From a virus: a stretch of 37,051 nt of DNA. The stretch is from the IMG/VR virus record IMGVR_UViG_3300042924_005426, positions 1-37,051 of that record; one strand, written 5' to 3'. The notes under the pieces are model-generated. The model was not told the DNA's origin, searched no databases, and saw only the letters and a program-made list of their open reading frames with translations. A program made the position numbers and the translations under genes. Below, one piece after another: positions 20,364 to 28,966 of this stretch (the first letter of the stretch is position 1; each line of letters opens with the position of its first letter).

Positions 20364-21406
20364 ACGGGCATCTGCTGCACGATGCCGCGCTCGGGTGTCA
20401 CCACGGCGAGCGCCTGGCGGGCAGGCTCGGGGCGCAGCGCAAGGCCACGCGCGTATTCACAGAACCCCTTGAGCGATCCGTTCACGATGAAGTTCGGACC
20501 GGTCAGGTACTGATGCCAATGGCCGAACAGGTGCACGTCGACCGCCACGCCCTGTGCCGCCCACATGGCGTCGAGGCGGTGCATGTGCTTCAGCATCGAG
20601 GGGTAGATGCCGCCGACACCGCCGGCGCTGCGGAACGCGTCGCCGTGACTCTGGTGAAACACCGTGTCGTAGATCGGGTAGCACTGGCCCGGTGCCGTCG
20701 TGATGGCGAACGTGATCCGTTCGTCGTCGCGCAGCATGTCGGCGAGCCAGTTGTAGATGACCCACGCGAACGACGACTCGGCGCGTTGCTTCGACGGTGT
20801 CTTGCGGTAGTTGCGGTCATGGTTGCCATCGGTGCACGGCACGAACACCGCACCGAAGCTGTCGGCCAGGTGCGTCAGCGCAGCGGCGAGGCGCGGCACC
20901 CAGTAGGTCACCGACGCCGTCGTCGGCGCCACGTTCGTGCGGACCAATTCCTCGTGGAGATCGCCGCTGAGGAGATCGCCGTTCAGGGCGACGACGATGC
21001 CGTCCCACGTCACGCCGCTGACGTACTCGGTGGCGAGGCGGACGGCGCCGTCGATGACCCGCTCGAGCCGGCGCTCGGCGATCTCACGGTTGTACTCGTT
21101 GAGCCCCGACATGGCGGCGAGGTCGACCACCTCGTCGAGGTGCAGGTCGGACAGCATGAGCAGCGCCGTGGCATGGTGCGCACCCTTGCGCGCCCGCTTC
21201 GTTGTCCACTTCGGGACCTTCATGTCGGCCGGATGCACGGCGGTGTAGCGGTCGAGCAGTGCGCCGAGCTCCTCGGCGCGCTCCTGGACCCGTGCGAGCT
21301 CGCGTCGGGTCGAGGCGTGCTGGCGCTGTTCGGTGACGAGTCGGGCCTGCGCGGCGGCGAGGCGCTCGTCGCGGTCGTGGCCCTCGGCCTCTTCGCGCAG
21401 GCTCAC
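20351..21406 (-). CDS. Metallophosphoesterase
   Basis: 351 residues from a GTG in a GTGA overlap. After an N-terminal coiled coil (about 10-55), the calcineurin-like motifs appear in order: SDLHL (86-90), NGDLLSGD (142-149), GNHDR (195-199), HGD (254-256) and GHWH (295-298). All metal ligands are present. It may act on DNA, like SbcD/Mre11, or on nucleotides. It is the last gene of the late operon and is coupled to a small HTH-like protein. No ATPase partner (SbcC) is visible in the window. Confidence 0.88.
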   Translation of the reverse strand: MSLREEAEGHDRDERLAAAQARLVTEQRQHASTRRELARVQERAEELGALLDRYTAVHPADMKVPKWTTKRARKGAHHATALLMLSDLHLDEVVDLAAMSGLNEYNREIAERRLERVIDGAVRLATEYVSGVTWDGIVVALNGDLLSGDLHEELVRTNVAPTTASVTYWVPRLAAALTHLADSFGAVFVPCTDGNHDRNYRKTPSKQRAESSFAWVIYNWLADMLRDDERITFAITTAPGQCYPIYDTVFHQSHGDAFRSAGGVGGIYPSMLKHMHRLDAMWAAQGVAVDVHLFGHWHQYLTGPNFIVNGSLKGFCEYARGLALRPEPARQALAVVTPERGIVQQMPVYAD

Positions 21407-21648
21407 GGTCGCGGCTTCTGGCGGTGGCGCTGGATGCCTTGCAGCGTGAACGTCCCGAAGCGGTCGCCGTAGTGCTTCGTCAGCACATCGGCGATCGCCC
21501 GGTTGGAGATGCCGCCGACGTCGTCGTGCCACACCAGGTCGATGACGGCCTCTCGCTCGTCGCCGTCGAGGGCGTCGAGCAGGCGCTCGAGGCGGGACGG
21601 CAGGCCAGCCGCGCCCGTTGCCTCGCGCGCCTCGTCGCGCAGGCTCAT
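21403..21648 (-). CDS. Small HTH-like protein
   Basis: 81 residues, ATG sharing a base with the endolysin stop (TGATG). Acidic helical first half, then ISNRAIADVLTKHYGDRFGT followed by a basic end (QRHRQK). This reads like a helix-turn-helix, so DNA binding is plausible. It is translationally coupled to the metallophosphoesterase, which suggests it guides that enzyme or regulates it. Confidence 0.6.
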   Translation of the reverse strand: MSLRDEAREATGAAGLPSRLERLLDALDGDEREAVIDLVWHDDVGGISNRAIADVLTKHYGDRFGTFTLQGIQRHRQKPRP

Positions 21649-22268
21649 CAGCGCTTCCTGATCTCCGCGACCAGTGACTTCACGACCCTGACCAGCTCCT
21701 CGCGAATCCAGGTGCGGGTCTTGCTGTTCTCCTCTGCGACGACCTTGCGCACGATCGCCTCGAGTTCCTGGGCGGTTGCCATGATGTCCTCCTCGCCGGC
21801 CACGGGCCGGTCGGTGGTGGCGGCGACGGTTGCCTTGATGCGGGCACGCGTCAGGATCTGGCCGGCCTCGCGTGTCAGCTCGGCATGAATGTGGTCGATG
21901 TGTGGCGACACGCCGGTGTAGGGCGCGCCGTTCGGGTGAGCTGCCGACCAGACCCGACGGTCCCAGATGATCTGCTGGATTCCCAGCGAGCCGACCATCG
22001 GCAGCAGTAGCCGCACCAGGTCCCACCCGGCGGGGTTCGCTGCGCCGTCGACCAGGGGAAACCCGAAGTCACACGCCCGACCGTCACCGTGCACCGATCG
22101 CTGCGCCGAGCCCCGCACGGTGCGGCAGTTGTAGATGCCGAGGTTGAAGATTCCGCCCTCGTTCCAGTCCTTGGTGGCCCACTCCATCAGTGCGAGTGCG
22201 CCGGGCTGCGGGCCTCCAGCGCAGCGACGGGCGGCGCGGTCGTAGGCGGGGAACCGGGGGGTGCTCAC
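21648..22268 (-). CDS. Endolysin, M15-type peptidase
   Basis: 206 residues from a GTG in a GTGA overlap with the holin candidate. The zinc peptidase core has His60 and Asp67 (HGDGRACDFGF) and HIDHIHAE at 123-130, the layout of D-Ala-D-Ala carboxypeptidase/L,D-peptidase M15 domains used as lysins. Residues 160-206 form a basic helical tail that may bind the wall or membrane. It would cut peptidoglycan stem peptides at the end of infection. No second lysin domain and no lysin B are present. Confidence 0.78.
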   Translation of the reverse strand: MSTPRFPAYDRAARRCAGGPQPGALALMEWATKDWNEGGIFNLGIYNCRTVRGSAQRSVHGDGRACDFGFPLVDGAANPAGWDLVRLLLPMVGSLGIQQIIWDRRVWSAAHPNGAPYTGVSPHIDHIHAELTREAGQILTRARIKATVAATTDRPVAGEEDIMATAQELEAIVRKVVAEENSKTRTWIREELVRVVKSLVAEIRKR

Positions 22269-22591
22269 TGGCCGCGCTTCTCGATGTCGTCGTACGGGGC
22301 GTTCCAGTCGATCTGGGGCATCTTCAGCGCCGCTTCGACCTTCTGTAGCCGGACGTGCACCGGCGTCGTGTCGCCGTTCGGGCCCAGGTGGTACTTGACG
22401 AGCGCGTGGTGTTCCTTGTTCGCCTCGAGGACCTGGTGCTGGGTCCACTCACCGAAGGACGCCGAGATGTGGCGGCGGAACCATCGCACCGGCGGGGTTC
22501 GCCAGAACACCGCTATCGCTGCCGAGACGGCCGTGAACGTGCCGGCGATCACGCCGATGTCGAGCAGCATCGAACGGACCTGAGCGAGCAT
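22265..22591 (-). CDS. Membrane protein, putative holin
   Basis: 108 residues. The ATG at 22591 shares one base with the stop before it (TGATG). One hydrophobic segment (DIGVIAGTFTAVSAAIAVFW, residues about 10-30) is followed by a basic then mixed-charge soluble region with His and Glu. Its overlap with the endolysin gene makes it the best holin or spanin-like lysis partner, though it has only one clear span. Confidence 0.65.
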   Translation of the reverse strand: MLAQVRSMLLDIGVIAGTFTAVSAAIAVFWRTPPVRWFRRHISASFGEWTQHQVLEANKEHHALVKYHLGPNGDTTPVHVRLQKVEAALKMPQIDWNAPYDDIEKRGQ

Positions 22592-23130
22592 CACGCCACC
22601 ATCTCGAGCACGACGGCGAACGTGGCGCGGGTCGCGTTGAGCGCGCCGCCTGAGGTTTGCAACACGACGAGCTCGACGTAGTCGCCGGCGACGAGCTGCA
22701 CGAGGCACGACGTCGACGCGAACGCGTCCTGCGCGGTGATCGGCGCCACCTTGGCGACCGAGTGCGCCACTGTCGTCGATCCGTTCACCCGCACGAACAC
22801 GTCACGATGGCCGGTGCCGTTCGTGGCGAAGCGCACGAACGCATCGCAGCGATACCAACCGCTGAACCCCGTCCCGATGGTCACCCGCGTGTTGTTGGTT
22901 GACTCGCTGTGCCAGGCGTCGCTGTCGCGCAGCGTGGTGCCGGTGCCGAACGCGATAGCCACGTTCGAGTTGTTGGCGATCGACTGCGACGCGCTGCGAT
23001 CGAGCACGACGCCGGGCCGTTTGGCGCAGAACTCCAGGCCGTCGCGCACCGAGTCGCCCCACGACGCCGGCGGCGACGTGCCGGTCGCTGGATTGTGGAT
23101 CGTCTGCGGATCGACGTAGGGGGTCGTCAC
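22591..23130 (-). CDS. C1q/TNF-like minor tail protein
   Basis: 179 residues; GTG start just downstream of GGAGA. After an N-terminal P-A-S-W-G-D-S-V-R-D segment typical of phage tail tip proteins, the rest alternates strands (SGWYRCDAFVRFATN, VFVRVNGST, CLVQLVAGDYVELVVLQTSG) in the pattern of a jelly-roll C1q-like domain. Such domains form receptor-binding trimers. It lies between the large minor tail protein and the lysis genes. Confidence 0.7.
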   Translation of the reverse strand: MTTPYVDPQTIHNPATGTSPPASWGDSVRDGLEFCAKRPGVVLDRSASQSIANNSNVAIAFGTGTTLRDSDAWHSESTNNTRVTIGTGFSGWYRCDAFVRFATNGTGHRDVFVRVNGSTTVAHSVAKVAPITAQDAFASTSCLVQLVAGDYVELVVLQTSGGALNATRATFAVVLEMVA

Positions 23131-23146
23131 GAGGTCTCCATCGAGG

Positions 23147-25066
23147 TCAGAAACTCCACCCGGCGGACCCGCCCCAGTTCGACGTTCCCCACTTCAGGAA
23201 CGAGTAACCGGTGCGGGTCGCGTCGAGCGTGAGTGTCACGGTCCAGCCGGTGAACTCGAACTCGTGGGTCATGCCGATGACATGGGCGTAGAGGTCGAGT
23301 GCGCCGGCGGTGGTCGTCTTGCGGATGCGCACGAGCCACCCCGGCTCAATCTGCGCGGCGAGTGGGGCGAGTACGGCAGCGTTGTCCTCGACGCGGAACG
23401 ACACCCGCTCGGCCTGGATCTGCGGGGTCGACTGCGCGGTGGCGAGCCACTCGGCAATCGAACGCGACTGGCGGTCCGACGGGTGCATCAGGCCAGTCAG
23501 GTTCACGGCGTTGCGCTGGCCGTACTTCGTCACGCTTGCGGCGTCGCGCACGGTCTGCGTTCGGCCCGTGGTCGACGTGACCGACGCGACGTTCACGAGG
23601 TTCAGCGGGTCGTCGACGATCTCGGTGCCGCCCTCGAGCATCTCCTGCGCGCCGCCGGCGATGAGTGTCGGGTCGTCACTGAACGTCACCTGCACCGTGT
23701 TGGACACGGTGTCATCCCACGCCCACGCCCGTCGCGAGAAGCGCAGGTCGCCGTCGCGGTCGACCCATACTCGGCCCTGCTCGGTGTCCTCGACCTGTTG
23801 GAGGAGGGCGAGCGGTTCGCCCTGGCGGTAGCTGTCCAGGGTGATGCCGCCGGCGGTGTCGAGCGTGCCGACGTGGGTGGCGACGCCCATCGACGTGGTC
23901 AGGTTCGTGATGCGCTCGTCGAGTCGCTGTTCGGCCCAGGCCGTGGTCGCTGCGCTGGCAGCACCGGCGGCGAGTGTGGGCAGCGTGCCGGCCGGATGAC
24001 CCGACCAGGTCACGATGGTGTCGATCACGCCCTGGAAGGGCGCCACCGTGGGGAAGTCCAGCGGCCGCCCGCCGATAGTGAACCCGAGCAGTGTCGTCGA
24101 CACGAGCCCGAGTGACGCAGTCGTGTTGCTGACCGCCGCCTCTCGGCCGTCGACCCAGATGCGCAGATCGCCGGTCGACTGCGGGGCGTGCACGACCATG
24201 ACGTGAGTCCGGTCGTCGTAGAGCTGGGCCTCGCCGGCGAGGGTCGTCGCGGTGCGCTTGCCCGACGTCGTGTCGGCGCTGAACTCCACCCGGTCGGGTC
24301 CGACCACGACGGTGAACGGGATGTAGGTCGACGCCACGGCGATGGTCGAGGCGAGGAGGGTGTCGGTCGTGTTGCGGGTCGGCGGAATGCGGAAGATGAA
24401 CAGCGCCGTGAGCGCCGAGGCGTTCGCCGTCAGGGTGATGTCGCTGGGCGCGTAGCTCACGGCGTCGAGCTGGCCGAAGGCCGCCTCGCCGCCGGTGATG
24501 GCCGGGCCGTCGAACTCGTCGAGCACGGCGGTGTGCGGGATCACTGAGCCGGTCAGCTCGTCGACCCACTCGTCACGCCCGCAGCGCAGCACCCTGGCCG
24601 GGGCGGTCGTCCACCCGGCGAGGAACGCGTCGAACGCCGTCGCCGGCCCGTCGCCCTGGGCCAGCAGGCCGAGGACATCGTGGGCGGTCACGGTGACCGT
24701 CGGGTAGCGCGACGTGATCGTCTGCGGCCAGCCAGAGTCGATGAACCCGAACCACCGCGTACGGGTGACCGAGGCGTAGGTCGTGCGGATGCGGACCTGC
24801 GTCGCGTTGTCGAGCTCGCCGAAGTACGGCCCGGCGGTGTTGCGCGGGTTGAACCTGCCGTCGGTGTTGTCCAGGGTCAGCGTCAGTGACCCAGGCGTGA
24901 TGCCGGCGCGGACGTTCGGCCGGCCCGACGTGGCGACGACGGCACCGCTCGATGCCGTCACGTCGACCCATTGCGTCACGTCGACCCAGTCGCCCGCCGC
25001 CGGTGTCGACCCAGGACCGAACCCGAACGCGAACTCGACGGTCATCGCAACGGCGTTGACCGGCAC
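23147..25066 (-). CDS. Large minor tail protein (distal tail/hub) with LamG-like insert
   Basis: 639 residues if the GTG at 25066 is used; it shares a base with the tape measure stop (TAGTG). The ATG at 25045 is an alternative. The N-terminal region (DWVDVTQWV, then SLTLTLDNTDGRFNPRN) is typical of siphovirus tail proteins downstream of the tape measure. A ConA/LamG-like domain lies near residues 180-340 (RVEFSADTTSG, DLRIWVDGREA). The C-terminal part resembles a tail hub. It probably joins the tube to the fibres and may contact the host glycan. Confidence 0.8.
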   Translation of the reverse strand: MPVNAVAMTVEFAFGFGPGSTPAAGDWVDVTQWVDVTASSGAVVATSGRPNVRAGITPGSLTLTLDNTDGRFNPRNTAGPYFGELDNATQVRIRTTYASVTRTRWFGFIDSGWPQTITSRYPTVTVTAHDVLGLLAQGDGPATAFDAFLAGWTTAPARVLRCGRDEWVDELTGSVIPHTAVLDEFDGPAITGGEAAFGQLDAVSYAPSDITLTANASALTALFIFRIPPTRNTTDTLLASTIAVASTYIPFTVVVGPDRVEFSADTTSGKRTATTLAGEAQLYDDRTHVMVVHAPQSTGDLRIWVDGREAAVSNTTASLGLVSTTLLGFTIGGRPLDFPTVAPFQGVIDTIVTWSGHPAGTLPTLAAGAASAATTAWAEQRLDERITNLTTSMGVATHVGTLDTAGGITLDSYRQGEPLALLQQVEDTEQGRVWVDRDGDLRFSRRAWAWDDTVSNTVQVTFSDDPTLIAGGAQEMLEGGTEIVDDPLNLVNVASVTSTTGRTQTVRDAASVTKYGQRNAVNLTGLMHPSDRQSRSIAEWLATAQSTPQIQAERVSFRVEDNAAVLAPLAAQIEPGWLVRIRKTTTAGALDLYAHVIGMTHEFEFTGWTVTLTLDATRTGYSFLKWGTSNWGGSAGWSF

Positions 25067-27177
25067 TACGCCATCGCCCGCTTCAGGCGCGGCATCTGCA
25101 CGCCGCGGGCCACCGCTGTTTCGACCTGCTCGACGATCCACCGCTCAGCGTCACGCGCCACCGGCCCGTTGAACGTCACGTTCACGGTGACGCCGGCGGC
25201 AGCGCCAGCACCCGTCATGCGCGCCTGTATCGCCGCTTCCTGCTGGCGGGTGCGAACGGTTTCGCCGTCGCGCAGCAGTGCGAGCCCTTCGATGTCGCCG
25301 CGGGCATCGAACACGCCGCCCGAGTGCAGGCGCGGTATCTGCACGCGAGTGCCGCGACCGGGCACGCCGGGAATGTCGGGGATCGTGAACCCCTTGCCGC
25401 CGATGGAACCGTTCCATGCTCGTTTGATTGCGTCGCCGGCGGCGCGGAACGGTGCGGCAACGGCATCGGCAAAGCCGGCGAGCGCGTCGCGGGCGGTGTC
25501 CTTGACGCGACGAAACAGGCCGGCGATCCCGTCGAGGGCTCGCGATACGACGTCGCGCGCGCCGTTCATCGCGCCAGAGATGACGCGCTTCACGGCATCG
25601 AACGCGCTCGAGGTGGCCGACCTAATGCCGTTCCACGCACCAGAGAACACGCCGGCGATCGCACCCAGGGCGGCGCCGATCACGACGCGCAGCACGCCGA
25701 GCGCACCCATTACGAGTGACTTGATGTTGTCCCACACGCCAGCGAGGATCGTCTTGATGCCGTTCCACGCGCCCGACCAGTCGCCCTTGATGAGCGCGGT
25801 GACGGTTTGGATGACGCCGCGTACGACCGTGATCGCCGCCTGTATCGACGCGACGATCGTGTCCCACACAACAGAGATGACCGGGGAGAGCCACTCGAAC
25901 ACGGCGGCGATGCCGCGCACGAACCCCGAGACGTTGCTCGCCATGACGGGGAGGATGGCCTGCACGAACGCGACGACGTCGGCGAACGCCTTCCCGAGAC
26001 TGTCGAGGACCGGTTTCAGATCCTCGATGGCCTGGGCGACGACGGGGAACACGTTGTCTCGGATCCACTCGAACGCGGTCTGTAGCGCCGGGATGACCGT
26101 CGTACGGATGTAGTCGAACGCCTGGGCGAGCCGTTCGCGTAGAGCGACCACGACGCCGTCGACCCATTCGCGGAATCCCTCGTTACCGCGGTACAACATG
26201 ACGAGCCCGGCGACGAGCGCGGCGATCGCCGCGACGACCAGGCCGACCGGCGACGCGATGAACCCGATCGCCGTCACAAGCGCACCGACGACCGACACGA
26301 CCGGCCCGATCGCAGCGGCGACGCCGGCCATCACGAGCACGATCGTCTGCCCGCGCTCGCCGAGGTCGTCCCACACCTGCAAGCCGCGCCCGATGAAGTC
26401 GCCCAGCTTCGACAGTAGCGGAATGAGCCGCTCGCCGATCGCCTCTTGGATGTCCTCGAACTTGAGCCGCAACCGCTCCATGCCGCCCTGGGCGGTGCCC
26501 GCTGCGGCAGCGGCCGATCCGCCGAACTGTACCTCGAGCTCCTTGAGCAGGACCTTCTGCGCCGAGGTCACGTCACCGACAGCGACGAACTTCTCGACCT
26601 GCTTCGTCTGGGCGTCGGACAACTGGACGCCAGCGCGACGCAGCGCCGTCATGCCCCTGATCGGATCGTTGAGCGCCTTACCGAGAAGCATGTTCGCCGC
26701 TGGCAGGTCGGTGCCGAGCTTCGCCGCCATGTCCGCCGCGGCGAGCGTCGCCCGGTTGAACACGTCGTTACCCTCGCCGGCCTTGTTCTGCACGTTCGTG
26801 AACGTCAGCAGCACCGAGGCGCCCGACTTCACGAGGTCGCCGTCGATCGCGACCATCTCCTGCATCGAGCGCGCCAGCGTGTCGATCTGATCGGCGCTCG
26901 TCCAGGCCGTGGCACCGGTCGACTTCAGCGATGCGTCGAGCTGCGCCTGCGCCTGCTCGGCCTCACTGAACGCCTGCACCGCCTTCGTGGCGAACAGTCC
27001 GATCGGGGCGGTGAGTCCGATCGTCATGCCGGCGCCGGCCTTCACCATCTTGTCGCCGACGTCCTTCGCCTTCGACGAGAACGACGCAAGCTTGCCCTCG
27101 GCCTGCGAGAGCGACCGCTTCAGGTTTGATTCGTCGCCGAGAATCTTGACGAGGATCGACGCTGACTTGCCGGCCAT
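25066..27177 (-). CDS. Tape measure protein
   Basis: 703 residues, ATG 8 bases after GGAG. N-terminal coiled coil (LKRSLSQAEGKLASFSSKAK), a TP901-like core, a long hydrophobic block near residues 270-340, then Trp-containing repeats (SGAWNGIK and SGAWNGIR) within amphipathic helices. It sets tail length; at about 1.5 angstroms per residue the tail would be roughly 105 nm. It follows the chaperone pair as in all siphoviruses. Assignment is very secure. Confidence 0.93.
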   Translation of the reverse strand: MAGKSASILVKILGDESNLKRSLSQAEGKLASFSSKAKDVGDKMVKAGAGMTIGLTAPIGLFATKAVQAFSEAEQAQAQLDASLKSTGATAWTSADQIDTLARSMQEMVAIDGDLVKSGASVLLTFTNVQNKAGEGNDVFNRATLAAADMAAKLGTDLPAANMLLGKALNDPIRGMTALRRAGVQLSDAQTKQVEKFVAVGDVTSAQKVLLKELEVQFGGSAAAAAGTAQGGMERLRLKFEDIQEAIGERLIPLLSKLGDFIGRGLQVWDDLGERGQTIVLVMAGVAAAIGPVVSVVGALVTAIGFIASPVGLVVAAIAALVAGLVMLYRGNEGFREWVDGVVVALRERLAQAFDYIRTTVIPALQTAFEWIRDNVFPVVAQAIEDLKPVLDSLGKAFADVVAFVQAILPVMASNVSGFVRGIAAVFEWLSPVISVVWDTIVASIQAAITVVRGVIQTVTALIKGDWSGAWNGIKTILAGVWDNIKSLVMGALGVLRVVIGAALGAIAGVFSGAWNGIRSATSSAFDAVKRVISGAMNGARDVVSRALDGIAGLFRRVKDTARDALAGFADAVAAPFRAAGDAIKRAWNGSIGGKGFTIPDIPGVPGRGTRVQIPRLHSGGVFDARGDIEGLALLRDGETVRTRQQEAAIQARMTGAGAAAGVTVNVTFNGPVARDAERWIVEQVETAVARGVQMPRLKRAMA

Positions 27178-27182
27178 GCGAG

Positions 27183-27344
27183 CTACTCCACTCGGGTCAT
27201 GCCGGGCGGCGCGTCGGGGAGCGCTGCGTCGCGCAGCATGTCCACCAGGACGCGATGCTCACGCACCGTCAGTGACCCGTACTGGTCCCACGCGACACCG
27301 AAGTGCCGGCAGACCGCTGCCTTCGTTGCGATGGCAGCGGTCAT
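27183..27344 (-). CDS. Tail assembly chaperone, downstream (T-like) part
   Basis: 53 residues, starting MTAAIATKAAVCRHFGVAWD and ending PGMTRVE. The ATG at 27344 overlaps the first chaperone stop by four bases (ATGA). It is in the -1 frame relative to the first chaperone, so it is reached both by restart and by -1 frameshifting at 27371-27365. It lies just before the tape measure gene, the expected place for the GT-type extension. It is short for this role. Confidence 0.75.
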   Translation of the reverse strand: MTAAIATKAAVCRHFGVAWDQYGSLTVREHRVLVDMLRDAALPDAPPGMTRVE

Positions 27345-27574
27345 GTGGCCGCCACCGCTTCGCCGTTTCCCTCGTCGATCTCCGACAGCTTCACCTGACC
27401 GGCCTGCTCGAGCGTGATACCGGGATCGGTGCGGCGCTTCAGGAGGTAGACGATGACCTTCAGCGCGCGACCCTTCGGCGACCCACTCGACAGCAGCTCG
27501 TCGATCGGTGCGCCGAGCAGCTCCTCGGCTTCCTCGATCTCATTCAGCGTCAGGTCGTCGGGGTCGAAGTTCAC
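27341..27574 (-). CDS. Tail assembly chaperone (G-like)
   Basis: 77 residues from a GTG 9 bases after AGGAG. The acidic N-terminal half (FDPDDLTLNEIEEAEELLGA) and the conserved KGRALKVIVYLLKRRTDP segment are typical of tail assembly chaperones in actinophages. It would coat the tape measure and guide tube assembly. A G GGA AAC heptamer spans codons 69-70 near its 3' end and allows a fused product of about 130 residues. Confidence 0.85.
   Translation of the reverse strand: MNFDPDDLTLNEIEEAEELLGAPIDELLSSGSPKGRALKVIVYLLKRRTDPGITLEQAGQVKLSEIDEGNGEAVAAT
27365..27371 (-). other. Programmed -1 frameshift site GGGAAAC
   Basis: In the G-like chaperone frame the codons are GAG GGA AAC, so the heptamer is phased as G GGA AAC, an exact X XXY YYZ slippery site. 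Slipping back one base gives 70 residues, then R-R-S-G-G-G-H, then all 53 residues of the downstream ORF (130 in total). The sequence after the site is GC-rich, but no specific pseudoknot was identified. Confidence 0.8.
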
Positions 27575-27578
27575 AGGG

Positions 27579-27980
27579 TCAGGCTCCTGGGTTGCTACTG
27601 GTGGCGATCTTGTCGAGCACCGCCTCGACGGCGGTCTGGTAGGCGTCGACGACGTCGTCGACCTTGGCGTCGGCCGCCCGGTACAGGAACGGGTTCGCCT
27701 CGATGTTGCGCCGCGGCCACCCGAAGTGAATGACGCCGGCGTAGGGCACGCTCGCCCGACCGGCGCGCACGACGCCACCGGTCAGGGTGGCGCCGGGGCG
27801 GATCGACTCGAGCAGTCGCGATGACTTCACCGGGACGATCGTCTGTGCCTCGTAGGCGACGAGCTCGGCGGCGTCGCGGTGCGCCTGCTTCAGCTCGGTG
27901 AGCAGGTCACGTTCCTCGGCCTTCTTGATGGCGCGGCGCAGCTCCTTCGCGCCGCGCACCTCGACCGACGGCGCGCTCAG
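27579..27980 (-). CDS. Tail completion protein (HK97 gp10-like)
   Basis: About 126-133 residues. The GAKELRRAIKKAE start and the VPYAGVIHFGWPRRN motif with NPFLYRA near the C terminus are typical of HK97 gp10-like tail-completion proteins at the head-tail interface. The start is uncertain: a CTG at 27980 overlaps the tail tube stop (CTGA) 9 bases after AGGA, and the first standard codon is a GTG at 27959. Confidence 0.8.
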   Translation of the reverse strand: MSAPSVEVRGAKELRRAIKKAEERDLLTELKQAHRDAAELVAYEAQTIVPVKSSRLLESIRPGATLTGGVVRAGRASVPYAGVIHFGWPRRNIEANPFLYRAADAKVDDVVDAYQTAVEAVLDKIATSSNPGA

Positions 27981-28963
27981 AGCGTCGTGTCCTGGTTCGT
28001 GTACTCGATGGTGACCGCTGCGGTCGGCGTGCCTGCGGGGTTCCACAGGACCTTGTAGGGCAGCGGCTGGGTCGGCATCGCATCGAGCGACACCTCGGGG
28101 GAGTCGCCCTGGAACTGCACCGAGGGAATGGTGATCTTCAGCTCCTCGCGGATCGCGGCGACGATGATCGGGCCGGTCCAGGTGAGCACCAGCGGCGCGA
28201 CGGTGCCGGCCGTGAATGCGTTGTACTGCGTCAGCGACTCGAACTCCATCTGCATGGTGCCCTCGAAGGTCGGCACCGAGGCGCGCACGGGCTTCTTCTT
28301 CAGCTCGTTGCCGCGCAGGAACCGGCGGTCGGTCTTCATGCCGAGGTCACAGTCGAGCGACCACGACGTGAGGTCGATGTCGGCGCCGCCCCACGTCGCC
28401 TTGCACTGCGTCCAGGCGTAGGGCAGGCGGTCGCTCGTCGCAGTGTAGGTCGGCGTACCGGCGGCGGTGGCGGTGCTCACGTCCTGAAAGTCGAAGTTGA
28501 ACGTGGCGCCGAGTAGGCCGTCGAGCTCCTGGGACAGCGACCAACCCGTCATGACGCAACCGAGGTGGGTGAACGAACGGATCGTGCCGGTCGCGTCGAC
28601 TCGCTGCGTCTGGATCGTCCAGTGGTCGGTCGGGCCGTCCGAGTTGGTCGCGAACGTCGACCGGCGGGCCGGGGCGGTGACGACGCTCGGGCCGGCGACG
28701 GTGCCCAACATCGACTGGAACAGCAGGCCGTAGCCGGCGGGGGTGACGTCCACCTCGATGGTGCCCTCGCCGCCCATGTTGACCGGCACCGAGCGGGTGT
28801 GGAGCTGGGCCTGCATGCCGCCGCGGAACCCGACCGAGGCGAGGAACTCCTGCTGGCGCTTGAACGTGTCGGCCTTGCCCTCGTAGGCACGGGTCAGCGA
28901 AGCGGCGGTGCCGTAGGTCGTTTCCTTGCCGACGAGGATGGCGTTGTCGAGGATGGAGGGCAT
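27977..28963 (-). CDS. Major tail tube protein
   Basis: 328 residues, ATG 7 bases after AAGGA. The opening (MPSILDNAILVGKETTYGTA) and the long beta-rich body with ELDGLLGATFNFDFQD match the tail tube proteins of actinobacterial siphoviruses, which have one or two tube domains plus a surface domain. It is followed by tail completion and chaperone genes, the standard order. It assembles into hexameric rings. Confidence 0.87.
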   Translation of the reverse strand: MPSILDNAILVGKETTYGTAASLTRAYEGKADTFKRQQEFLASVGFRGGMQAQLHTRSVPVNMGGEGTIEVDVTPAGYGLLFQSMLGTVAGPSVVTAPARRSTFATNSDGPTDHWTIQTQRVDATGTIRSFTHLGCVMTGWSLSQELDGLLGATFNFDFQDVSTATAAGTPTYTATSDRLPYAWTQCKATWGGADIDLTSWSLDCDLGMKTDRRFLRGNELKKKPVRASVPTFEGTMQMEFESLTQYNAFTAGTVAPLVLTWTGPIIVAAIREELKITIPSVQFQGDSPEVSLDAMPTQPLPYKVLWNPAGTPTAAVTIEYTNQDTTL

Positions 28964-28966
28964 CGG

